A stretch of DNA of 64,000 bases from an uncultured Cocleimonas sp. (GCF_947495625.1 NZ_CANLZW010000002.1:156119-220118), one strand, 5' to 3'. Numbered from the stretch's first letter, positions 38,103-48,660 are shown. Notes: a model not told the origin generated them from the sequence alone. Numbers and translations: made by a program.

Positions 38103-39452
38103 TTAACTTCGTGATTCTCGATCAAATTCAATGCGTTGACCTAATGTACCATTTCTAACTTTCTGATTGACGTAAACGAGCTCACCATTAACTACTGTAG
38201 CATACACACTGGAACGGAATTCATAGCCATCGAATGGAGTCCAGCCACATTTTGAAATAACATCGTCATTACTTACAGTTGATTCATTATCAAGATCAAT
38301 AACCACTAAATCGGCCCAATATCCTTCACGGATATAGCCTCGTTCTTTTATATTGAACAAGTCTGCAACGGCATGGCTCGTTTTAGCAGCAATAAGCTCT
38401 AAAGAGAATATACCATCTTGATAATGCTCTAATAGGCTCGGTAACGCATATTGCACCATCGGCATTCCCGATGGAGTATCAAAATAGTTACCTTGCTTTT
38501 CTTCTAGCGTGTGAGGGGCATGATCTGAACCAATAATATCCAAACGACCATCTAATAAAGCTTGAATCAATGCAGCGCGATCAGCTGCGGTTTTAATTGA
38601 AGGATTACACTTAATCAGTGAGCCTTTGGTTTCATAATCTTCGTCACAAAACATTAAATAATGACAACATACTTCTGCGGTGATGAGTTTTTCATCAAGT
38701 GGTAACTCTGAGAGCTTTTCAGCTTCTTTGGCAGTGGTTATATTTAGAATATGTAAGCGTGTTTTGTGCGCTTTTGCTAATTTCATCGCGAGTGTTGATG
38801 ATTTTACACAAGCTTCTTCACTACGAATCTTGGAATGAAACTCAATCGGAATATCATCACCATAAATTTGACGATAATTTTCCTCATTCTCAATAATTGT
38901 CGGCGTATCTTCGCAATGAGCAGCTAGAAATATGGGTGTATTTGCAAAAATATCGTTGAGCGTATCCTCGTCATCAACCAACATATTTCCGCTCGATGAA
39001 CCCATAAACACTTTAAGCCCGCAACAAGCCTGCGGATCTATAATTTTAATATCTTCGAGGTTATCGTGAGAAGCACCATGATAAAACGAATAGTTAGCAA
39101 TAGATTTTTCTGCCGCTAACTGCATTTTGTTTTCTAATATTTCGCTATTAAGTACATTCGGAATACTATCGGGCATATCAAAAAAAGTGGTTATGCCGCC
39201 AGCAACGGCTGCACGTGATTCACTTTTAATACCGCCTTTGTAGGTTAAGCCAGGCTCACGAAAATGAACCTGGTCATCGATCATGCCAGGCATTACGTGC
39301 TTGCCTTTAACATCCAAAACATTGCTGACCTTCATTGATGAAAGATCTTTTGCTATTTTTTCAATGCGCCCACCTCTGATATAAATATCAGATTCTACGA
39401 TTGAATTTTCATTCACAATTTTGGCGTTGAGTATTAAAAGGGTACTACTCAT
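38103..39452 (-). CDS. Dihydroorotase (class I type)
   Basis: Cyclises carbamoyl aspartate in pyrimidine synthesis. 449 residues. The metal-ligand start motif is DDQVHFREPG at 59-68, in which the first His of the usual HxH is Gln, while His63 is kept. Other motifs: FLAAHCEDTPTI, HILNITTAKEAEKL and the catalytic IIGSDHAPHT. The Gln variant is known from some dihydroorotase subgroups, so activity may be retained (inference). An allantoinase-like role is less likely. Its neighbours folA and sspB are unrelated. Confidence 0.88.
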   Translation of the reverse strand: MSSTLLILNAKIVNENSIVESDIYIRGGRIEKIAKDLSSMKVSNVLDVKGKHVMPGMIDDQVHFREPGLTYKGGIKSESRAAVAGGITTFFDMPDSIPNVLNSEILENKMQLAAEKSIANYSFYHGASHDNLEDIKIIDPQACCGLKVFMGSSSGNMLVDDEDTLNDIFANTPIFLAAHCEDTPTIIENEENYRQIYGDDIPIEFHSKIRSEEACVKSSTLAMKLAKAHKTRLHILNITTAKEAEKLSELPLDEKLITAEVCCHYLMFCDEDYETKGSLIKCNPSIKTAADRAALIQALLDGRLDIIGSDHAPHTLEEKQGNYFDTPSGMPMVQYALPSLLEHYQDGIFSLELIAAKTSHAVADLFNIKERGYIREGYWADLVVIDLDNESTVSNDDVISKCGWTPFDGYEFRSSVYATVVNGELVYVNQKVRNGTLGQRIEFDRESRS

Positions 39453-39536
39453 ATATTCTTCACTTTAACCTATTGGTATTAGCAATTCTTTATCTGCTTA
39501 AGGGTCAACTATGACTCCTAATCAAGAACTGCCTTA

Positions 39537-40028
39537 CTAATCTTTAATTCGTTCTAGCGTGACGAATGAGTATGGGTAAGGATTTTTCTCATCCGCAGGA
39601 TTATCGATTCGATCAATTTGTTTCCATGCATATTGAGTATAGTCGGGAAAAAAAGTATCTCCCTGAAATTCTGCATCTATCAGGGTTAAATAGAGACAAT
39701 CTGCATCCTGCAAAAACTTTTCATAGAGATGTGCACCACCTGTAATAAATACTTCATCTACCCCTTCAGCGGCTTCTAATGCCTCTGACAAGGTATTTAC
39801 GACGGTACACCCTTCTATTTCCAAATCAGTATTTCGACTTAGAATAATATTCAATCTTCCGGGGAGTGGGCGACCAATAGAATCATAGGTTTTACGCCCC
39901 ATAATTATTGGGCTGCCTAAGGTCGTCTTTTTAAAAAATTGCAAGTCAGCGGGCAGATGCCAAGGCATTTTATTATCTAAGCCAATAACTCTGTTTTGAC
40001 TCATCGCAGCTATCATTGAAAGTTTCAT
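39537..40028 (-). CDS. folA: Dihydrofolate reductase
   Basis: 163 residues. NADPH-dependent reduction of dihydrofolate. N-terminal MKLSMIAAMSQNRVIGLDNKMPWHLPADLQFFK contains the Met20-type loop, with the active acid of this family at the WHLPADL segment. GRKTYDSIGRPLPGRLNIILSR and VFITGGAHLYE follow. The length is typical of the bacterial enzyme. Confidence 0.97.
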   Translation of the reverse strand: MKLSMIAAMSQNRVIGLDNKMPWHLPADLQFFKKTTLGSPIIMGRKTYDSIGRPLPGRLNIILSRNTDLEIEGCTVVNTLSEALEAAEGVDEVFITGGAHLYEKFLQDADCLYLTLIDAEFQGDTFFPDYTQYAWKQIDRIDNPADEKNPYPYSFVTLERIKD

Positions 40029-40050
40029 TTCAAAACCTTTTTAACGGTGA

Positions 40051-40506
40051 CTACTTAACGACTTTCAAACTTGGACGTTTAGCATTCTTTTTCGGGGCTT
40101 TGGATTTAGCTTTATCTGGACCTTTATCCGAGCTCGCATCAGACAAATGAGTTTTGGGAGGCTCATCATCAGGTGGAGTGCTATCGTCAAATTCTTCAGG
40201 ATCAAATGACAAACCTTCACTTGTTTCACTCGCATAAAGCGCTAAAACAGCACCGATAGGTGAAAAGATCGAATAAGGCTTGCCGCCAAAACGCGCACTA
40301 AAGCTTAGTCCATCATTATCTATTAAAAGGTCTTTGGCTGCAGAAGGGCTAACATTGAGGACGATTTTACCGTTCTCAACAAATTGCTGAGGAACTTCTA
40401 CGAGAGGGTTATCTGCATGCAATACAACATGAGGGGTAGCATCGTTATCTACTACCCACTCATAAATTGCTCTAAGCAAATAAGGTTTGTTAGATGTTAA
40501 TTCCAT
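40051..40506 (-). CDS. sspB: ClpXP adaptor SspB
   Basis: 151 residues. Delivers ssrA-tagged proteins to ClpXP. The N-terminal domain (SNKPYLLRAIYEWVVDNDATPHVV, SARFGGKPYSIFSPIGAVLALYA) is the substrate-binding fold. A disordered acidic linker follows, then the basic C-terminal tip KKNAKRPSLKVVK that docks ClpX. It lies just downstream of sspA on the same strand, the conserved pair. Confidence 0.96.
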   Translation of the reverse strand: MELTSNKPYLLRAIYEWVVDNDATPHVVLHADNPLVEVPQQFVENGKIVLNVSPSAAKDLLIDNDGLSFSARFGGKPYSIFSPIGAVLALYASETSEGLSFDPEEFDDSTPPDDEPPKTHLSDASSDKGPDKAKSKAPKKNAKRPSLKVVK

Positions 40507-40586
40507 TATTTAAATTGCCTTCTTCTATATCGACTGTAGCGTCTATATCAGGGGTATATACCGAACTGGCTTTTTTAAACGAGTAA

Positions 40587-41216
40587 TTAAGGACGAATTG
40601 ACTGTTCTGCTAATGTCAATGAACCCTGGAATAAGTCACGAGAGAAAACTCTATCCATATAATCATGGATTGGCTTAACTTCTGGGCCATTCAAATCAAT
40701 ACCATACTTCGGTAAACGCCAAAGGATTGGAGCAATAGTGCAATCAATCAAAGAGAAATCATTACTTAGGAAGTAGTCTTTAACTTCGAAAACTTCTGCT
40801 GCCGCTAGCATGCTTTCTCTTAAGATGACACGAGCTGTATCCATGCGCTCAGATTCGCCACTCTCTAAATCACCAACCAGTGATAACCAATCTTTCTTGA
40901 TACGGAATAATGTAAGGCGTGTATGCGCTCTTGATACAGGATCAACAGGCATTAATGGTGGATGAGGAAAACGCTCGTCAAGGTATTCCATAATAACGTG
41001 TGAGTCATACAGAACTAATTCTCTATCAACCAACGTTGGTGCTGAGTTATAAGGATTAAGATCAGCTAGGTCTTCAGGTTTATTATTAGGGTCCATTTCA
41101 ATAATATCTGCCTGAATATCTTTTTCTGCCAAAACGATTCTTACGCTATGACAATGCGGACAATCCGGCAAAGTAAAAAGGGTCATTACTGAACGACGAT
41201 TTGCAACTGATGACAT
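40587..41216 (-). CDS. sspA: Stringent starvation protein A
   Basis: 209 residues, glutathione-S-transferase fold, RNA-polymerase associated. Thioredoxin-like N-terminus TLFTLPDCPHCHSVRIVLAEK, where CPHC differs from the usual serine-type GST site. The YNSAPTLVDRELVLYDSHVIMEYLDERFPHP stretch (in pieces) is the SspA core. A strong AGGAGAATTAGATG ribosome site precedes it. It follows petABC and is separated by a terminator. Confidence 0.95.
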   Translation of the reverse strand: MSSVANRRSVMTLFTLPDCPHCHSVRIVLAEKDIQADIIEMDPNNKPEDLADLNPYNSAPTLVDRELVLYDSHVIMEYLDERFPHPPLMPVDPVSRAHTRLTLFRIKKDWLSLVGDLESGESERMDTARVILRESMLAAAEVFEVKDYFLSNDFSLIDCTIAPILWRLPKYGIDLNGPEVKPIHDYMDRVFSRDLFQGSLTLAEQSIRP

Positions 41217-41293
41217 CTAATTCTCCTGCTTGCTGATAATATTTATCAACAGCTATATGGGTGTTATTCAATAAACTTCAAGATGAAGACTAT

Positions 41294-41325
41294 AAAATAA
41301 AAAAGGCTGCTCAATTTGAGCAGCC
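41294..41325 (-). terminator. Rho-independent terminator after petABC
   Basis: GGCTGCTCAA/TTGAGCAGCC 10-bp stem with a one-nucleotide centre (loop formed by the inner A/T pairs), followed on the minus strand by a T-rich run. It ends the petC transcript and insulates sspA. Confidence 0.9.
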
Positions 41326-41411
41326 CAGTATTCTACACTAAAAATCTATAAAAATCCTTGCAAATTAAATACCATTGATAACCGTATTTTCTGCAATTAT
41401 CTTTATTCCTT

Positions 41412-42215
41412 TTAGTGAATATCTTTCCAGTATTCCTTCTCTAACATCCAGGAAACACCGAACAGTAGTAACAAGAATAATAATGTAAATACACCGTACA
41501 TCTTTCTTGATAATTGCGCTGGCTCACCTACGTAAGTCAGGAAGTTAGTAAGATCACGTACTACTTGATCGTACTCACCTGGTGACATTGAACCTGGTTT
41601 AGACAAAGTCAATTTTGGCTCACCATGGTGTTCAGCACCTTCTTCAGCATGCTCCATTTCCTGCCAACCTTGCAGCTCCCATAATACATGAGGCATACCA
41701 ACGTCTTTAAACACAGTGTTATTCACACCCATTGGGCGAGATGAATCAAGATAGAAACTTTTCAAATAAGAATAGATCCAGTCTGTACCACGAGAACGAC
41801 CTACCAATGAAAGATCCGGTACAGATGTACCAAATGCTTCTGCAGCAGCTTTAGGAGAATAAGCACTTTTCATCAAAGAACCTATTTGATCCTGCTTGCC
41901 TTCCTCATCATAAGTGAAAATCATGTTCTTTTTTAACAAAGTAGCAACATCATCAGGAGTTAAGCCATTCTCTTCATTAAGACCCATATCTTCAGCCATA
42001 CGATTGTAACGGCTAAATTTAAGAGAATGACAACCCATGCAGTAGTTCACATAGTATTTAGCGCCATTTTGCAGGCTCTGTTTGTCATGTATATCAATAT
42101 TTGCACTTTGAAGCGCCACACCATGACCTGCTCCACCACCAACACTACCAAGGATTAGGACAACCAAGGCTGGCACTAATAAGACAAATATCCATTTGCG
42201 AATACTATTACTCAT
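41412..42215 (-). CDS. petC: Cytochrome c1 of the bc1 complex
   Basis: 267 residues. Signal/anchor segment, then the c-type haem site CMGCH (Cys59, Cys62, His63). The sixth-ligand methionine is probably in DVGMPHVLWELQGW. The C-terminal helix (MYGVFTLLFLLLLFGVSWML) anchors it in the inner membrane. It receives electrons from the Rieske centre. The ATGA overlap with petB indicates coupled translation. Confidence 0.97.
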   Translation of the reverse strand: MSNSIRKWIFVLLVPALVVLILGSVGGGAGHGVALQSANIDIHDKQSLQNGAKYYVNYCMGCHSLKFSRYNRMAEDMGLNEENGLTPDDVATLLKKNMIFTYDEEGKQDQIGSLMKSAYSPKAAAEAFGTSVPDLSLVGRSRGTDWIYSYLKSFYLDSSRPMGVNNTVFKDVGMPHVLWELQGWQEMEHAEEGAEHHGEPKLTLSKPGSMSPGEYDQVVRDLTNFLTYVGEPAQLSRKMYGVFTLLFLLLLFGVSWMLEKEYWKDIH

Positions 42216-43630
42216 GATGTTACCCTCTCTGGAACTTCTTTCTCTGCGTTACAACCTTTCATGAAGTATGGAAGTAACAAGGTTAAAGCTAAGTAACCAA
42301 TTGGCCATACCCACTGCCACATAATCTGGCCAGCACTAATTGAATCTTCTGGGTTATAACGGATAAAGTCGATTAAGAAAACCGCTGCCGCCAAGATTAC
42401 AAACCAAACCAGATAACGACCTGGTTTTGTTGAATTACTATGAACAAAAATAACCGCAAAGAACATAAAGTAAATTTCTGTCATGCGTACACCCATCTCC
42501 TTAAACTCAGGAGTAACTGCTTTAACACCCAAGTAACCAAGGATGATAAATACCGCAGCAAAGATAGCTAGGTTAAGCATGTGTGCAGTATTACGGTAGC
42601 GCCATGATTTAATCGGATTACGATCTAACCAAGGGAGCAAGAACAACATAATAATCGCACCAAACATCGCCAAAGTACCCATGAACGGAGATAACGTAAC
42701 CGCACGTAGCACTGTATAGAATGGCGTAAAGTACCAAACCGGAGCGATATGTTCAGGTGTTTTCAATGGATTTGCAGGCTCGAAGTTCGCATATTCAAGG
42801 AAGTAGCCACCCATTTCAGGCGCGAAGAAAATAATCGAGAAAAACACCATCAAGAACACAACGATTGCAGGAATATCATGCACTGTGTAGTAAGGATGGA
42901 ACGGAATACCATCTAGCGGTATACCCTTTTCATTCTTAAGTTTCTTGATCTCAACACCGTCTGGGTTATTAGAGCCAACCGCATGAAGTGCAACAATATG
43001 AACAAATACCAAGGCAACCAAAATTAACGGTACCGCTGCAACATGGAATGCAAACAGTCTATTCAAGGTCGGATCAGAAATAACAAAGTCACCACGAATC
43101 CAGAGAGATAAACCCTCACCCACAAATGGGATAGTATTGAACAGGTTGATAATCACCTGCGCACCCCAGAATGACATCTGACCCCATGGTAGCAAGTAAC
43201 CCATAAAGGCTTCGGCCATGAGGGCGAGGTATATAACCATACCGATCAGCCAGATAAGCTCACGCTTGCCTTTGTATGAACCGTACATAAGGCCACGGAA
43301 CATATGGAAATACACCACAATGAAGAATGCCGACGCACCCGTGGCATGCATATAACGTATAAACCAGCCACCCGGAACATCACGCATGATGTATTCAACA
43401 GACGTAAATGCAAGCTCTGTATCAGGCTTGTAATGCATGGTCAGGAATATTCCAGATACAATCTGAATAACCAAAACCAACATGGCTAGAACGCCAAAGT
43501 AGTACCATACATTAAAGTTCTTAGGCGCATAGTACTCGGACATATGAGCTTTCCACGTTTCCATCAATGGAAAACGTTCATCAACCCAACCTAAAACACC
43601 GTTTAATTCAGACTTTTCTTTTGCAGCCAT
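42212..43630 (-). CDS. petB: Cytochrome b of the bc1 complex
   Basis: 472 residues, full-length cytochrome b with eight helices, not split. Haem-ligand regions: HATGASAFFIVVYFHMFRGL and FHVAAVPLILVALVFVHIVALH. The Qo-site tetrapeptide is PVWY (IAPVWYFTPFY) rather than mitochondrial PEWY, a natural variant seen in other proteobacteria. The start overlaps the petA stop by 1 nt. Long C-terminal extension with additional hydrophobic segments. Confidence 0.97.
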   Translation of the reverse strand: MAAKEKSELNGVLGWVDERFPLMETWKAHMSEYYAPKNFNVWYYFGVLAMLVLVIQIVSGIFLTMHYKPDTELAFTSVEYIMRDVPGGWFIRYMHATGASAFFIVVYFHMFRGLMYGSYKGKRELIWLIGMVIYLALMAEAFMGYLLPWGQMSFWGAQVIINLFNTIPFVGEGLSLWIRGDFVISDPTLNRLFAFHVAAVPLILVALVFVHIVALHAVGSNNPDGVEIKKLKNEKGIPLDGIPFHPYYTVHDIPAIVVFLMVFFSIIFFAPEMGGYFLEYANFEPANPLKTPEHIAPVWYFTPFYTVLRAVTLSPFMGTLAMFGAIIMLFLLPWLDRNPIKSWRYRNTAHMLNLAIFAAVFIILGYLGVKAVTPEFKEMGVRMTEIYFMFFAVIFVHSNSTKPGRYLVWFVILAAAVFLIDFIRYNPEDSISAGQIMWQWVWPIGYLALTLLLPYFMKGCNAEKEVPERVTS

Positions 43631-44235
43631 TATGCAGCACCTCCGTCTTGACCAACCAGAACTATATCATCAGTTTTGAAATAGTAAGGTGGTACTACAA
43701 GATTCGTTGGCGCAGGAACGTTTTTAAATACACGACCTGCCATATCAAAACGTGAACCATGACAAGGACAATAGAATCCGCCCTTCCAGTCAGGACCCAT
43801 ATCTGCAGGTGCAAGCTCTGGTCTGTATGTTGGGGAACAACCTAGATGTGTACAAATTCCGATCAAAACCAGTACTTCTGGCTTTATCGATCGATTTAGG
43901 TTCTTAGCATAAGATGGCTGCTGCGCTTCTACACTAGAATCAGGATCTGCAAGTAATGAGTTATTACTTGGCAAGTTTGCCAGAGTCTCTTCTGAGCGAC
44001 GAATAAACCAAACAGGTTTACCACGCCAGATAACTCTAACTAACTGTCCCGGCTCAATTTTACTGATATTAACTTCGACAGGAGCGCCTGCTGCTTTGGC
44101 TCTTGCACTCGGCATCCAGGAGATAAGAAGTGGCGCTGCAAAACCGGCTGTACCTACTGCACCAACTGCTGCAGTGGCACCGATAAGCATGCGTCTACGC
44201 TTTTTATCGACTGTATTCGAATCAGAATCTGACAT
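43630..44235 (-). CDS. petA: Rieske iron-sulfur protein (ubiquinol-cytochrome c reductase)
   Basis: 201 residues. 2Fe-2S ligands are CTHLGC and CPCHGSRFD. N-terminal DKKRRRMLIGATAAVGAVGTAGFAAP is a twin-arginine-type anchor. A GGAG ribosome site lies about 10 nt before the ATG. It is the first gene of the petABC operon. Its promoter region (44236-44559) is shared with divergent purB and contains palindromes described separately. Confidence 0.97.
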   Translation of the reverse strand: MSDSDSNTVDKKRRRMLIGATAAVGAVGTAGFAAPLLISWMPSARAKAAGAPVEVNISKIEPGQLVRVIWRGKPVWFIRRSEETLANLPSNNSLLADPDSSVEAQQPSYAKNLNRSIKPEVLVLIGICTHLGCSPTYRPELAPADMGPDWKGGFYCPCHGSRFDMAGRVFKNVPAPTNLVVPPYYFKTDDIVLVGQDGGAA

Positions 44236-44274
44236 GATTCATGTTCTCCACATAAATTAGAAAATCTGAAATAA

Positions 44275-44301
44275 CGAGAAAAATATTGATAATATTCCTC
44301 G
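44275..44301. promoter_or_regulatory. Palindrome upstream of petA
   Basis: Imperfect inverted repeat CGAG-AAA-AATATT-GAT-AATATT-C-CTCG, 40-66 nt upstream of the petA ATG. A related TATTGATAATA core recurs at 60449-60467. It may be an operator or simply an AT-rich promoter element. Confidence 0.4.
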
Positions 44302-44423
44302 TTAAAAAACCGCCGTATCGTCGCTTAACTGGCCAAGAAGGTCAAGAAATAATCCTAAATTGGTGGGGTTTTTTGATCTAAAACATATAAATACAAAAGA
44401 TTAAAAAACGCCGCAGGAATAGT

Positions 44424-44437
44424 TTGATAATTATCAG
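44424..44437. promoter_or_regulatory. FNR/ANR-like box in the petA-purB spacer
   Basis: TTGATAATTATCAG matches the FNR consensus TTGAT-N4-ATCAA in 9 of 10 defined positions. It lies 189 nt upstream of petA and 123 nt upstream of purB. This 324-bp spacer otherwise holds only the palindrome near petA and the purB promoter. Confidence 0.5.
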
Positions 44438-44454
44438 CTTGCATGTCTATGTAA

Positions 44455-45924
<1,470 letters not shown>

Positions 45925-45952
45925 TTAGAAATAGCTAAAAAGTAGCTTTTTT

Positions 45953-46003
45953 AGGCTCACCAAGAGCCGAAAAGTATGCCGGTATTTCCACAAGGAAATA
46001 CCG
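45953..46003 (+). other. Hairpins after purB (GGCTC stem and 10-bp stem)
   Basis: GGCTCAC-C-AAGAGCC (45955-45968), then a perfect 10-bp stem CGGTATTTCC/GGAAATACCG with loop ACAA (45980-46003). A similar GGCTCACTAAGAGCC follows the yadH gene (60200-60214). Neither has a proper U-run. They may be 3'-end hairpins or remnants of a repeat. Confidence 0.5.
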
Positions 46004-46040
46004 ATAGTCGCCGAAACAAGGGTGTTTTTTAGTTGATAAA

Positions 46041-46070
46041 AGACACCCCCCTACTTTTAGCCTGTTTTCC
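46041..46070 (+). repeat. Interspersed C6/T-run element, copy 14
   Basis: AGACACCCCCCTACTTTTAG then CCTG and a short T-run. The left part pairs with a GGGTGT 20-30 nt upstream to give a local hairpin. It lies 39 nt before the 137-aa gene. Confidence 0.85.
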
Positions 46071-46109
46071 CCATTACGCTAGAACTGACAATCTTCACAG
46101 GAATCAATT

Positions 46110-46523
46110 TTGAGTAAATTAGTCATAGACCTATTCGATGAATTTAAGTCCTTAGGTATAGTCGAGGATGACTTTGACTTATTCGTCATGTCGATAGAAA
46201 TTGACGAGTCAGGTGAAGTAAGCTCAGATGCAACGGTAGAAGCAGTCACACATATTGAAGTTGATAATGAACATGAAGAATGTTTGCTACACACCTCTTC
46301 TGAAGCTAATTCTGACAGCAAAGCGATAAGCATTGGAAAAGCCTTAGAAGAACTGAAAGCGGTCGAGCCAGGCTATTTACTCTGCTCGAAAGTAAAAGGC
46401 AGTGTTAAGGATACAAACGCAAACTCGAATATTGGCACTGACAACCCAATCATAGGTTTCGGCGAAAACATCGAACTCAAACGGTTCTTTGTGGTTTGCG
46501 AAGCTGCTCTTAGCAAAATTTAA
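46110..46523 (+). CDS. Acidic protein of unknown function, 137 aa
   Basis: Starts at a TTG (46110), supported by an AGGA 8 nt upstream. No ATG alternative is in frame nearby. The sequence is acidic (LFDEFKSLGIVEDDFDLFV, EIDESGEVSSDATVEAV) with two central and two late cysteines. No signal peptide, membrane segment or known family seen. It lies between two direct repeat copies (46041 and 46564), like phhB. Confidence 0.6.
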   Translation: MSKLVIDLFDEFKSLGIVEDDFDLFVMSIEIDESGEVSSDATVEAVTHIEVDNEHEECLLHTSSEANSDSKAISIGKALEELKAVEPGYLLCSKVKGSVKDTNANSNIGTDNPIIGFGENIELKRFFVVCEAALSKI

Positions 46524-46563
46524 AGAAGCTGACAGAAAAATATCATTCTACATAGTTTAAAAT

Positions 46564-46593
46564 GACACCCCCCACCTTTAAGGCACTTTTTTC
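46564..46593 (+). repeat. Interspersed C6/T-run element, copy 15
   Basis: GACACCCCCCACCTTTAAGG then CAC and a T-run, 15 nt before the roxA ATG. Same CACCTTTAAGG variant as the 38011 copy. Confidence 0.9.
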
Positions 46594-46608
46594 AAACAGA
46601 AATCAATT

Positions 46609-47790
46609 ATGAGCATCCTAGGCGACATCACCACAGAAGAATTCCTCCGCGACTACTGGCAGAAAAAACCCTTAGTCATTCGTGGCGCGTTTCCTGATTT
46701 TGAAATGCCGTTCGATGCCGGTGAACTCGCAGGACTTGCGCTCGAAACTGATAGCCCAGCCCGCATCATATTAGAAAAAGGCGAAGCACCTGAAAACAAA
46801 CCCTGGACGGTCAAATACCCACCCTTCACAGATGAAGACTTCACTAGCACACCAGAAACGCATTGGACTTTTTTGGTAAACGATCTAGAGCGATATTACC
46901 CAGAGCTAGGAAACCTCATCGAGCCATTTCGCTTTATCCCTGATTGGCGCATCGACGACCTCATGGTTAGCTACGCAGCTGATCAAGGCTCAGTCGGCCC
47001 ACACGTCGATGCCTATGACGTATTCCTGATTCAAGGCGAAGGTAAACGCCGCTGGCAAGTAGTAACTGATCCAGACTACCCAACAGAACTTCTACCAGAC
47101 TCTCAATTAGCGATTTTGAAGCACTTCCAACACGATGAGGAATGGTTGCTCGATACTGGCGACATGCTGTATTTACCACCCAATATGCCACATCTGGGTG
47201 TCGCGGACGGCGAATGCATGACCTTCTCAGTAGGTTTTAGAGCACCCGATACGCTTGGCCTAACCCAAAGCTGGTTAGAATCATTTAGTAATGAACAGAG
47301 CAACGCTAAAACTAAAGAGTTAATCACCAAACGCTTTAATGATGCCGAACGCAAAATACAAGAAAGCTCAGGCGAAATAGCCGCTGAAGACATTCAAAAA
47401 TTATCAAACTTGATAATGGATCTAGTCAAAAATCAAGAACAACAACTCCCGATATTCCTGGGCAAATATTTAACAGAAACTAAAAATAGCGAACTGGAAG
47501 ATGAGGACTTTTCTTTACAAACACTCTCAGGCAAGTTCTCAAAGAAAGCAGACTACGAACGCCAAAGCTGGACACGTATTTCCTATATCGAAGACGAGAA
47601 AAATAAGAGCATTCATTTATTTGCTGCGGGTTTGCATGTGACTTTACCGCAATCAGAGAGAGCCGCAATTCAGGCTTTTTGTGAGCATTATTATTATGGT
47701 GCAGAAACACTTAAGCCTTTATTTGAGTATGATGAGTTTACAGCGATGTTTAAGGAATTATTGAAGGCTGGGAGTTTACATACTTCTTAA
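46609..47790 (+). CDS. roxA: Ribosomal protein uL16 3-hydroxylase (RoxA/YcfD family)
   Basis: 393 residues. Fe(II)/2-oxoglutarate oxygenase of the JmjC fold that hydroxylates an arginine of ribosomal protein uL16 in E. coli. The metal triad is His132, Asp134 (VGPHVDAYDVF) and a later His in PPNMPHLGVADGECM (His195). A C-terminal helical/winged-helix domain follows. N-terminal FLRDYWQKKPLVIRGAF is the family opener. Confidence 0.93.
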   Translation: MSILGDITTEEFLRDYWQKKPLVIRGAFPDFEMPFDAGELAGLALETDSPARIILEKGEAPENKPWTVKYPPFTDEDFTSTPETHWTFLVNDLERYYPELGNLIEPFRFIPDWRIDDLMVSYAADQGSVGPHVDAYDVFLIQGEGKRRWQVVTDPDYPTELLPDSQLAILKHFQHDEEWLLDTGDMLYLPPNMPHLGVADGECMTFSVGFRAPDTLGLTQSWLESFSNEQSNAKTKELITKRFNDAERKIQESSGEIAAEDIQKLSNLIMDLVKNQEQQLPIFLGKYLTETKNSELEDEDFSLQTLSGKFSKKADYERQSWTRISYIEDEKNKSIHLFAAGLHVTLPQSERAAIQAFCEHYYYGAETLKPLFEYDEFTAMFKELLKAGSLHTS

Positions 47791-47809
47791 TTGTTTCAAA
47801 TAGCTTTTA

Positions 47810-47828
47810 CCCCCCCCCCAAAAAAAAA
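47810..47828 (+). other. C10-A9 homopolymer tract
   Basis: Ten C followed by nine A, 20 nt past the roxA stop. It could be a decayed repeat or a slippage-prone tract. The length is uncertain in assemblies. Confidence 0.7.
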
Positions 47829-48059
47829 TTTGATGAATTTTCAACCCCATAATTAGGTTCAGCTAAAGCTGTTTTCTCTGATGTGTTCTGGGTGGCAATT
47901 TCTCTTTCCTGATCAGATCAATTGGTTAATACACCATAAGCTGGCATAATAAGCAGTATCTATTTGATTATTGCTTTTCTTACATTAAATAGTGATAAAG
48001 TGATTCTTAAACGATCTTTCTGGCTTGTGGAAGAGACCAACTTAAGAAAAGGATAACCT

Positions 48060-48641
48060 ATGACTTTACAAGAATTCTCTAAAGATATAGTACCTATATT
48101 GCAACTTTTAGTTTCATTTGTAGGCGTTGTAGGCTTGGTGTTACTTTGGTATCAAATAAGGCTTACGCATCAATGGAACAAGGCAAATAGTCAGCATGCG
48201 CTACTCTCGAACCTGCCCGATGAAGATCATGAAAAGCGATTCTGGAAAATCATAGAAGATCTGGACGTTGAAGAAAATGGAGCTCTCACCAAAGAATCAG
48301 CTGATAAAATCTATAGTAATTCAGATCATTGGGTTTGTGTGAAACAATTTCTTAATAAATTTGAGCAATTGTGCGCAGCTGTAAACGCACAAACAATAGA
48401 TGATAATTATGCTTATAGCGTCCATTCTGCAAGGATCACAGACACTTATCATAAATTCAAAAATTACATAATATATAGTCGAGAAAAGGCTGAAGATGAC
48501 GAAATATATATAGAGCTAGAAGTTGTGGCCTCTCGTTGGCATGAACGTTATTTAAATACAAAAGAACATCGAGAGCAAAAATTAGCCGCAGCTCAAGAAT
48601 CACTTAATAAAGAAAAGGGAACAAAAGCAATTGTCCCTTAA
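48060..48641 (+). CDS. DUF4760-like membrane-anchored protein
   Basis: 193 residues. One N-terminal membrane helix (ILQLLVSFVGVVGLVLLWYQI), then a helical cytoplasmic domain with the pattern RLTHQWNKANSQHALL, KRFWKIIEDL and FLNKFEQLCAAVN. This is the arrangement of DUF4760 proteins of unknown role. AAGGATAACCT precedes the ATG. No obvious partner gene. Confidence 0.65.
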   Translation: MTLQEFSKDIVPILQLLVSFVGVVGLVLLWYQIRLTHQWNKANSQHALLSNLPDEDHEKRFWKIIEDLDVEENGALTKESADKIYSNSDHWVCVKQFLNKFEQLCAAVNAQTIDDNYAYSVHSARITDTYHKFKNYIIYSREKAEDDEIYIELEVVASRWHERYLNTKEHREQKLAAAQESLNKEKGTKAIVP

Positions 48642-48660
48642 CAAACGCGTAACCCTGATA

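Noticed and set aside
44358..44374. TTGGTGGGGTTTTTTG upstream of petA as a reversed repeat copy
   Set aside because: Only a G-run and T-run are shared; the core CTACTTTTAGG is absent.
45953..46110. Integron attC site or gene-cassette array after purB
   Set aside because: Hairpins lack the attC core sites and no integrase gene is in the window.
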